Source: Pseudomonadota bacterium
GTDB lineage: Bacteria; Pseudomonadota; Alphaproteobacteria; Rhizobiales; Rhizobiaceae
Direction: 5' to 3'
Length of the DNA stretch: 6,289 bases
NCBI GenBank assembly: GCA_023444445.1
Contig: JAEXMK010000111.1
Coordinates: forward strand, 1 to 6,289
The number at the start of each line of letters is the position of its first letter. Positions within the stretch are counted from its first letter, which is position 1. Shown piece after piece: positions 1 to 5,065 of the stretch. A model generated the notes under the pieces. It was not told where the DNA came from. It searched no databases and saw only the letters and a list, made by a program, of their open reading frames with translations. The position numbers were made by a program, and so were the translations under genes.

Positions 1-100
1 GGGCGGCTGCACCCGTTCCCATTCCGAACACGGCCGTGAAACGCCCCAGCGCCAATGGTACTTCGTCTCAAGACGCGGGAGAGTAGGTCGCTGCCAGGTC
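1..100 (+). rRNA. rrf: 5S ribosomal RNA, 3' part (5' end outside window)
   Basis: The first 100 bases match the alphaproteobacterial 5S rRNA from helix II to the 3' end. Visible landmarks are the loop C region CCGTTCCCATTCCGAACACG, the GCGCCAATGGTACT segment and GGGAGAGTAGGTCGC. The 3' strand of helix I, GCCAGGTC, ends near position 100. A full 5S is about 120 nt, so roughly 20 nt lie before the window. The exact 3' end could be 1-3 nt further. It is the last rRNA of an rrn operon transcribed to the right, since tRNA-fMet follows. Confidence 0.95.
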
Positions 101-153
101 TGCAAAACGCAACAATCTATCTTCTCAGCACATTCCTCGGCCCAGCCGAAAAA

Positions 154-178
154 AAAGGGCCGCCAAAAGCGGCCTTTT
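154..178 (+). terminator. terminator-like hairpin behind 5S rRNA
   Basis: A perfect 6-bp stem GGCCGC (158-163) / GCGGCC (169-174) with loop CAAAA can be extended by a G-U and three A-U pairs. It is preceded by an A-run and followed by TTTTGC. This is the shape of an intrinsic terminator, and the A/T flanks make it look partly bidirectional. It lies between 5S and tRNA-fMet, so either it is leaky, or it serves RNA processing, or the tRNA is also made from its own promoter. The U tract has only four T, so full termination is uncertain. Confidence 0.6.
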
Positions 179-213
179 GCAGTTTAAGACAAAGCTTTAA
201 AAGCAATAAAACC

Positions 214-326
214 GCGCACAAATCACGTGCGCCCCTTACAGGAGTAAATTGCTCCGCGATTTACTCCGGCAGAAATCCGTCGTCGCTAAAGCAACGACGT
301 AGACGCGACATTCGGCTTTGCCGAAT
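214..326 (+). other. array of four small hairpins upstream of tRNA-fMet
   Basis: Four consecutive inverted repeats fill this spacer. They are GCGCAC/GTGCGC (214-219, 227-232, 7-nt loop); GGAGTAAAT/ATTTACTCC (241-249, 259-267, 9-nt loop); CGTCGT plus two inner pairs with one C/A mismatch (278-286, 291-299, loop TAAA); and ATTCGGC/GCCGAAT (310-316, 320-326, loop TTT). The last ends 10 nt before the tRNA. They would fold in the rrn precursor transcript and are plausible RNase or folding elements. The stems are not copies of each other. Function is inferred from position only. Confidence 0.5.
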
Positions 327-336
327 CCGCTGGTAA

Positions 337-413
<77 letters not shown>

Positions 414-719
414 GCCCGCAATCGTGAAAGAGCCGGATAACTCTACGTCCCGGCAGTCAAAGGTTTGGTGTCAGAGTGCTGCTCGCACGTGAAGGGATCA
501 AACGAGACACGATCACGGCGCCGCTTGAACAATCACGCCGGAGCGGCTTAAATCGACTAGCACCGAGCCGGAAACTCCAGTCTTCCCAAACCCGAAAAGT
601 CTCAAATCATTCGACGGCGGATGAAGGGCATCGTCGGCTGCGGAGACTGACGGTTACGATCCATATCGGATCGTGAAGCGTGATCCGGCCTCAGCTCGAA
701 ATCGTGAAGCTTCTGACAT
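414..719. other. spacer between convergent rRNA operon and sigma-factor gene run
   Basis: No gene is supported in these 306 bases. The longest open frame on the plus strand (about 66 codons from 476) has low-complexity Arg/Ser-rich composition and no recognisable domain. Weak inverted repeats occur at 432-436/450-454 (GCCGG/CCGGC) and 520-525/542-547 (GCCGCT/AGCGGC). A stronger one lies at 667-687. None carries a clear U tract, so no convincing terminator is seen for either converging transcript. Confidence 0.5.
658..687. terminator. possible weak terminator/hairpin downstream of the anti-sigma gene
   Basis: CGGATC (667-672) can pair with GATCCG (682-687) across a 9-nt loop. Alternatively GATCC (658-662) can pair with GGATC (668-672) across 5 nt. 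The two structures share the central GGATC and exclude each other. The site is 33 nt past the anti-sigma stop codon, where a terminator would be expected, but neither side has a T-run. The assignment is tentative. Confidence 0.25.
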
Positions 720-1430
720 TCATCCCCATCGCGCTGTGCCGACGGCGATAACAGGGCCGGTTGCCTGACCAGTCGGCGAGCCGCCGAAAGGTTCGACGCT
801 GATCGCGAAGGTAGTGCCTTCGCTGATGCTGTTGCGCATGTCTGCGGGGATTATAAGATCGCCATTCGTGCCGGGCTGGAAGACGCCGAGCGAGCGGGTC
901 TTGCCGCCATCCATCACCAGCCACAGTTCCAGCGACTTTTCGTCGGTCTTGCCGGTTGCAACAGGCACAATGTGCATCCGTCCGGATTCCGCATCGTAGG
1001 ACGCGAGGAGATTAACCTGGCTGTCGGTCGTTGCAAGTTCGGCCACCAGCGGGGTGGCGCCCTGCCACTTCTCAGGGAAGGCGGCGTAAACGATGGCGGC
1101 AACGGCGGTTGCGCTGGTGGCAACCGAGATCCAGCGCCAGAAGGACGCGGAATTCCAGAGGCTGCCATTGGTATTGACGGTCCTGCTGCCGAACAGGCGT
1201 TCTTCGATACGCGCAAGAACAGTGGCGCTCGGTGCCTGCTCCTGGTAATCGGCATTGAAGTCGGAAAATTCCGCCTCCCAACGCTGCACCAGCTGTGCGA
1301 AAGTCTCGTCGTTCTGTATGCGTCGTTCCAGTTCACGGCGCTTTTCCAGCGGCACGACGCCCAGAACATATTCGCCGGCGAGGATGTCGTCGCGCGAATG
1401 CTTGCCGCCGCTCTGTTCGCCCTTCGTCAT
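720..1430 (-). CDS. RskA-type membrane anti-sigma factor
   Basis: This 236-residue protein is expected to hold the neighbouring ECF sigma factor inactive at the inner membrane. The N-terminal ~60 residues (LAGEYVLGVV, then a helical Leu/Glu/Arg-rich part ending QRWEAEFSDF) look like the sigma-binding domain of the RskA/anti-sigma-K family. A single membrane segment lies at about residues 98-118 (WRWISVATSATAVAAIVYAA). The periplasmic part carries the RskA signature LELWLV...RSLGVF and near the end VEPFGGSPTGQATGP. There is no cysteine anywhere, so it lacks the zinc-binding HxxxCxxC motif of ZAS/ChrR anti-sigmas. The ATG at 1430 overlaps the sigma stop as ATGA. An in-frame GTG at 1442 is possible, but no good Shine-Dalgarno sequence precedes either start, which suggests translational coupling. 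Activation by regulated proteolysis, as for RskA, is an inference. Confidence 0.88.
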   Translation of the reverse strand: MTKGEQSGGKHSRDDILAGEYVLGVVPLEKRRELERRIQNDETFAQLVQRWEAEFSDFNADYQEQAPSATVLARIEERLFGSRTVNTNGSLWNSASFWRWISVATSATAVAAIVYAAFPEKWQGATPLVAELATTDSQVNLLASYDAESGRMHIVPVATGKTDEKSLELWLVMDGGKTRSLGVFQPGTNGDLIIPADMRNSISEGTTFAISVEPFGGSPTGQATGPVIAVGTARWG

Positions 1431-1969
1431 CGCTGCATGCACTCTCTGAGTTTGAGAAGACTGCGCCGTAGCCAGGTTCTGACCGTGTTAAGCGGCACGC
1501 GCAATTCTTCGGCGAGTTCGAGATAACTCAAGCCTTCAACATAGGCCCGGCGCACCGCCTGCGCGTGCACCGTCTCAAGTTCGCGCATGCAGTCTTCGAT
1601 CCTGCGGCCTTCATCGGCGAGAACGATCTGCTGCTCAGGATCGCGGATGCTCTCGTCGGCAAGATCGTAGGCTTCCTCGATGTCGTCGGTAATGGGCTTG
1701 CGGGCGCGGATCGTGTCTATTGCATGGTTTCGGGCAATGGCGGCCAGCCATGTGGCGGGTTTGCCGGCGCTGGCGGCAAATGTTCGGGCCCGCTGCCAGA
1801 CCTTGATATAGATTTCCTGCAGCGCCTCCTCGGCTTCCGTTCTGTCGCGCAGGATTTTCAGGCAGATCGCGAAAAGCTTCGGACTGGTTGCCTGATAAAG
1901 CGAGACGAATGCCGAACGATCACCCATACCGACACGGTTGATTAGGCTTGCGATCTCTGTGGCCTGCAT
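1427..1969 (-). CDS. ECF-family RNA polymerase sigma factor (SigK/RskA-type pair)
   Basis: A 180-residue group 4 sigma factor, the usual ECF length. Region 2 spans about residues 22-90: LYQATSPKLFAICLKILRD, then EAEEALQEIYIKVWQRA for core binding and -10 recognition, followed by PATWLAAIARNHAIDTIRAR. Region 4 spans about 130-177, with the helix-turn-helix GLSYLELAEELRVPLNTVRTW for -35 recognition. The frame stays open upstream to 2197, but ATG 1969 is chosen because the family N-terminus begins there and AAGGAAGG lies five bases before it. It overlaps the anti-sigma gene by 4 nt. Pairing with an RskA protein points to the SigK-like ECF class; the subgroup was not tested. Likely targets are its own operon and the lipid-modification genes upstream, by inference from the neighbourhood. 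Confidence 0.93.
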   Translation of the reverse strand: MQATEIASLINRVGMGDRSAFVSLYQATSPKLFAICLKILRDRTEAEEALQEIYIKVWQRARTFAASAGKPATWLAAIARNHAIDTIRARKPITDDIEEAYDLADESIRDPEQQIVLADEGRRIEDCMRELETVHAQAVRRAYVEGLSYLELAEELRVPLNTVRTWLRRSLLKLRECMQR

Positions 1970-1974
1970 TCGAA

Positions 1975-1982
1975 CCTTCCTT
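1975..1982 (-). promoter_or_regulatory. ribosome binding site fixing the sigma-factor start
   Basis: On the minus strand AAGGAAGG is followed by TTCGA and then ATG (1969-1967). It is the only purine-rich element well placed before a start in this open frame. This rules out the 76-residue upstream extension, whose composition is not sigma-like. Confidence 0.7.
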
Positions 1983-1994
1983 GCTGCGCTTCCT

Positions 1995-2030
1995 TTATAA
2001 AGTCGTCTTTCATACGAAGACAAGGGTTGC
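1995..2030 (-). promoter_or_regulatory. candidate promoter of the sigma/anti-sigma operon
   Basis: In the 131-bp gap before the sigma gene, the minus strand has TTGTCT (2023-2018), a 17-nt spacer and TTATAA (2000-1995), an acceptable housekeeping promoter about 25 nt before the start codon. Just upstream, GCAACC (2030-2025) with CGAC (2005-2002) resembles an ECF-type AAC...CG pair, but the 19-nt spacing is longer than usual. An inverted repeat GTCTT-N7-AAGAC (2021-2005) sits inside the spacer and could be an operator. All of this rests on pattern reading only. Confidence 0.35.
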
Positions 2031-2100
2031 AGAAGAGGAAGTTCGTGATGCGGGGGCGATAGGAAGATCGCACTGACGCCGCGGCCAAGAGGAAGTGTCG

Positions 2101-2532
2101 TCATGATACGCCCGCCGAATTTTCCAGCGGGCCGAGGAGGCGCACCGTGACGAGATAACCGATGATGGCCGCCGCTGCGGAAACGAAGGTGCCCCAAAGA
2201 AGATCGGCAATTGTGAGCGTGGTGGACCAGTTCTTCAACGTGGCCTGATTGGTCAGGTCATAGGTGGCATAGGCCATGAAGCCGACAACCGCGCCGTAAA
2301 GCAGCGCCGTCGTCCATCCCCCTGATAGAAGGGCCGGGCGCACGGCGAGAAAGGTGAGGCCGCCTGCATAGATGAGATAAAAAACGACCGCTGGCGCGAG
2401 TCTGAAATTGTCAGCGAGAAGATCGCCGATAGCCGGGCGGTAAAGACGCGACGCCATGGTGCTCAGCCAGATGAAATCGATCACCAGAAACGCGACGAGC
2501 GTGAAGAAATAGGCGGCGAAATAGGTCTTCAT
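2101..2532 (-). CDS. DUF2177 family integral membrane protein
   Basis: A 143-residue inner-membrane protein with four predicted helices at about residues 4-24, 46-66, 73-93 and 107-130. The recognisable DUF2177 features are the early DFIWLSTM motif (19-26), the polar YDLTNQATLKNW segment (91-102) between helices 3 and 4, and D110 with WG (113-114) in the last helix. Length is typical of the family. The function of DUF2177 is not known to me; these genes are often found near stress sigma factors and lipid-modification genes. A Shine-Dalgarno AAAGGA lies 7 nt before ATG 2532. It sits 90 nt behind DUF2147 and 131 nt before the sigma gene, so it may be co-transcribed with either or have its own promoter. 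Confidence 0.85.
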   Translation of the reverse strand: MKTYFAAYFFTLVAFLVIDFIWLSTMASRLYRPAIGDLLADNFRLAPAVVFYLIYAGGLTFLAVRPALLSGGWTTALLYGAVVGFMAYATYDLTNQATLKNWSTTLTIADLLWGTFVSAAAAIIGYLVTVRLLGPLENSAGVS

Positions 2533-2571
2533 CGTTGTTTTCCTTTGCCAGGCACCTAGAGGGCGGCCAGT

Positions 2572-2583
2572 ACGATTTATCGT
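2572..2583. promoter_or_regulatory. small inverted repeat upstream of the DUF2177 gene
   Basis: ACGAT-TT-ATCGT is a 12-bp inverted repeat about 40 nt before the DUF2177 start. On the minus strand TTATAG (2590-2585) precedes it and could serve as a -10 element, although no good -35 is seen. It may be an operator or chance. Confidence 0.2.
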
Positions 2584-2622
2584 CTATAATCAAACAAATG
2601 GCTGCGTGGTTGAGTTCGTATG

Positions 2623-3000
2623 CTAGTCGATCCGCGTCCAGCTTATTCCCTTGCATAACAGGCCGGCGATGATGCAGCCCTTGGTGGTCATGCTGTTGCC
2701 GTCAACGGTGACCGTTATCTTGTAGGACTTATCCCGTTGCGGATCGAAGGCGGTTCCAGAATAGCGACCTGCCTCGCTTTGCTTGATATCCATAATCAGG
2801 CGGTCGCCGGTCTTTTCCTTGGGTGTACCGGGTTTGATCCAGGTGTTGGTGGCGCATATCTTCCCACCGCAGGGCGCAATCACCACTTTCGCATTGCCGT
2901 CGCCGCGTGCCCAGTTGCCGTCGATTTCCGCTGCTGTGGCGCTGAGGCCAACCAGCATTGGGGACAGGGCGGATAAAATTGCCAATGCACTGACTTTCAT
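2623..3000 (-). CDS. exported DUF2147 domain protein
   Basis: A 125-residue protein with an N-terminal signal peptide. A short basic start MK, a hydrophobic stretch (residues 4-19) and SATAAE give likely cleavage after residue 23 or 24. The mature part, about 100 residues, has the DUF2147 hallmarks: G-x-W near the start (GNWARGDG, 28-35), PCGGKICA (43-50), a charged linker KPGTPKEKTGDRL, and the end segment GCIIAGLLCKGISWTRID. Four cysteines (C44, C49, C109, C116) could form two disulfides in the periplasm, which is an inference. DUF2147 proteins are small periplasmic beta-rich proteins of unknown role. GGAG lies 8 nt before ATG 3000, and the gene begins 27 nt after the CFAS-like gene, so co-transcription is likely. 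Confidence 0.88.
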   Translation of the reverse strand: MKVSALAILSALSPMLVGLSATAAEIDGNWARGDGNAKVVIAPCGGKICATNTWIKPGTPKEKTGDRLIMDIKQSEAGRYSGTAFDPQRDKSYKITVTVDGNSMTTKGCIIAGLLCKGISWTRID

Positions 3001-3027
3001 CGTCTTTCTCCGTTTGTTGGCCCCGCC

Positions 3028-4260
3028 TTACCTGTGTTCGACCGTGTACAGGCCGACATTGATCGCTCCCTCTGCAAAACCTGCTTCGCAATAGCAGAGG
3101 TAATAGTCCCAGAGCCGCCGGAAGCGGTCATCGAAACCGAGCAGAGAGATGGTCTGCCACTTTGCATGAAAACGCTGGCGCCATTCCGCGAGCGTGAGCG
3201 CATAGGACCGACCGAAAAGCTCCACCTCGGTCAGTTTCAGCCCCGCCTGACCAATCGCTTTTTCAAGAGCGGAGTCTGAAGGCAGAAAGCCGCCGGGAAA
3301 GACATATTTCTGAATGAAGTCGGCCTTGCGCCTGTATGTGGCGAAGCGGTTCTCCTCGATGGAGATGATTTGAAGCACTGCGCGACCGCCGGGCTTCAGG
3401 CAACGCTTCAGCGTTTCGAAGTAGCTTGGCCAATAGGCTTCGCCCACCGCTTCGAACATTTCTACGGAAACGATGCTGTCGAATTTCTCTTTGACGTCGC
3501 GATAATCCTGCAGACGAAGATCCATGCGGTCAGCTGCGCCTTCCTTTTCCGCAGCATTTTTAGCCCAGCGCAGCTGTGATGGAGACAGGGTGATGCCGGT
3601 GACATTGGCATTTTCACGGGTGGCGAGGTGGATGGCGAGCGCTCCCCAACCGCAGCCGATCTCCAGCACGTTCCTGTTCTCACCCAGTCGGAGCTTTTCG
3701 GTAATGCGCTCGAGTTTCTTCAGCTGTGCCGCCTCGAGGGTCGGTGTCGTTTCATCGAAAATCGCCGAGGAATAAAGCATGGAGGGATCAAGCCATTGCC
3801 GATAAAACTCGTTGCCGAGATCGTAATGGGCTTCGATGTTGCGGCGGCTGCCGCGTCTGGTATTGGCATTCAGCCGGTGTGTAAGCCGGTTGATGACGCG
3901 CATCGGCAGGCTGCCCTGCATCGACCTTTCAAATGCCTCGCTATTTTGTGCGGCGAAACGAATGAGCGCCGTCAGGTCAGGCGTCGACCAGTCATTCTCG
4001 ATAAAGCCTTCCGCGAAGCCTATGTCGCCATTGACGATCAGCCGGCGGATTGCGCGCCAATTGTGCAGCATGAGTGCGGCTTCGACGCCTTCCGATTTTC
4101 CTGATTTTTCTATGGTACTGCCGCCGGGAAGGATTATCCGCAGCCGACCCCTGTCGATGTTGTTCAGCAGGCGATTGATGAGCCATGTGCCCATGCCCAT
4201 GCGACCATTGAGCGGAGCATTCTGCGCCGGTAGTTCCGAGAGATTTTCAAACGGGGTCAT
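3028..4260 (-). CDS. cyclopropane-fatty-acyl-phospholipid synthase-like SAM methyltransferase
   Basis: This 410-residue enzyme belongs to the CFAS/mycolic-acid-methyltransferase family, which transfers a methylene or methyl group from S-adenosylmethionine to a double bond of a membrane acyl chain. The N-terminal ~140 residues form the lipid-facing domain. HYDLGNEFY (145-153) and MLYSSAIF (161-168) precede the Rossmann fold with SAM motif VLEIGCGWG (198-206). LQDYRDV (250-256), SVEMFEAVG (265-273) and KYVFPGGFLP (318-327) follow. At the bicarbonate site of E. coli Cfa, the usual YSC cysteine is Ser165 here and the LLHTIG histidine is Gln297, while E270, I299 and Y353 appear kept. The substrate may therefore differ from classical cyclopropanation. 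The start overlaps the DUF1365 end by 14 nt, with GAGG upstream. This subgroup usually sits beside DUF1365 and the FAD oxidase; methylation of unsaturated fatty acids is a plausible role. Confidence 0.9.
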   Translation of the reverse strand: MTPFENLSELPAQNAPLNGRMGMGTWLINRLLNNIDRGRLRIILPGGSTIEKSGKSEGVEAALMLHNWRAIRRLIVNGDIGFAEGFIENDWSTPDLTALIRFAAQNSEAFERSMQGSLPMRVINRLTHRLNANTRRGSRRNIEAHYDLGNEFYRQWLDPSMLYSSAIFDETTPTLEAAQLKKLERITEKLRLGENRNVLEIGCGWGALAIHLATRENANVTGITLSPSQLRWAKNAAEKEGAADRMDLRLQDYRDVKEKFDSIVSVEMFEAVGEAYWPSYFETLKRCLKPGGRAVLQIISIEENRFATYRRKADFIQKYVFPGGFLPSDSALEKAIGQAGLKLTEVELFGRSYALTLAEWRQRFHAKWQTISLLGFDDRFRRLWDYYLCYCEAGFAEGAINVGLYTVEHR

Positions 4261-5065
4261 GAATTCTGGCCTCGATTTGCGACGATGAAGGGGAAACGAA
4301 GGAGACGGGCTCGGCGGGCGGCAGCGGACGTTTTCTCAGCCGCACGCCTTTCAGCCAGATTTTCAGGGCTTCCCAGTGAATGCCGAGAACGACTTTCAGC
4401 GTGAGGAAGGGGATGGTGATGAAGGCTTTCAGGAGCGCGCCGTCGGTTAGTTCGACCCGTTTGGCAAGATGCCGGGCCGTGAGGACGGCACCGTCGTCGT
4501 CGAAAGTTTCAATGACGATCTTCAGCCTGTCACCGGGCGGGACAACGCGGAAAACATATTTGAGGTCCATATCCATGAAGGGCGAGACGTAAAATGCCTT
4601 GCCGCAGCGCTGGACGATCTCGGCCCCCGCGCCAGCCTCCACCGGGATCAGATAGGCGTGTCGTTCGCCAAAGGTGTTGTCGACCTCCCAGAGAATGGCT
4701 TTAAGCGACATCTCGCGCCCATAGCAGAAGAACACGCTGAGCGGGTTAAAGGCCCAGCCAAACAGGCGCGGCATGGTGAGTAGGCGAATAGGGCCCCCAT
4801 CCACGGCAATGCCTGCCGACTTCATTGCCGTCTCAATCTGCTGGCGCAGCCCAATGGTGCTGCCGTTGCCGCGGTCTTTACGATGAAATGAAAACAGGTT
4901 GAACCGGTCTACGGAGAAAAACCGCAATTTCCGGTCGAGCGTCTCCAGCTCATCGAGGTCGAGGAGCAGCGAATAAATCCGATAGGCGAGACTATGGGTT
5001 TTCGGCTTGAAGCGCACATGCGTTACATGGCCGGGAAAAAGCGCCGAGGTGAAGGGTGACGTCAT
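4247..5065 (-). CDS. DUF1365 family protein of the fatty-acid modification module
   Basis: A 272-residue protein with the family landmarks in order: GHVTHVRFKP...HSLAYRIYSLLLDLDEL (12-40), DRFNLFSFHRKD (53-64), the signature FNPLSVFFCY (106-115), EVDNTFGERHAYLI (127-140) and YVSPFMDMDLKY (159-170). A hydrophobic stretch at about 212-235 may contact the membrane. No catalytic mechanism is established that I know of; DUF1365 genes almost always lie between an FAD amine oxidase and a CFAS-like gene, implying a joint role in lipid modification. ATG 5065 is chosen over the upstream in-frame ATG 5152, because it begins at the family N-terminus, overlaps the oxidase stop as ATGA and has GGAGG (5077-5073) seven bases before it. 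Confidence 0.92.
   Translation of the reverse strand: MTSPFTSALFPGHVTHVRFKPKTHSLAYRIYSLLLDLDELETLDRKLRFFSVDRFNLFSFHRKDRGNGSTIGLRQQIETAMKSAGIAVDGGPIRLLTMPRLFGWAFNPLSVFFCYGREMSLKAILWEVDNTFGERHAYLIPVEAGAGAEIVQRCGKAFYVSPFMDMDLKYVFRVVPPGDRLKIVIETFDDDGAVLTARHLAKRVELTDGALLKAFITIPFLTLKVVLGIHWEALKIWLKGVRLRKRPLPPAEPVSFVSPSSSQIEARIHDPV

Noticed and set aside
55..336. Open frame of 93 codons on the plus strand
   Set aside because: It runs through the 5S rRNA 3' end and the hairpin array, so it is not a protein gene.
476..676. Open frame of 66 codons on the plus strand behind tRNA-fMet
   Set aside because: Arg/Ser/Thr-rich composition, no domain, no good ribosome binding site, and it sits in a spacer with no other coding signal.
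972..1526. Long plus-strand open frame opposite the anti-sigma and sigma genes
   Set aside because: Antisense shadow of two well-supported genes; the translation has no recognisable family features.
1970..2197. N-terminal extension of the sigma factor by 76 residues
   Set aside because: The extension is low-complexity, lacks sigma features, and a strong Shine-Dalgarno sequence precedes the inner ATG at 1969.
2011..2622. Shared octamer CATACGAA/TTCGTATG upstream of sigma (2011-2018) and DUF2177 (2615-2622) as a common regulator site
   Set aside because: Only eight bases, in opposite orientation and at different distances from the genes; chance is sufficient.
3628..4104. Plus-strand open frame opposite the CFAS-like gene
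   Set aside because: Shadow of a gene with clear conserved motifs on the other strand.
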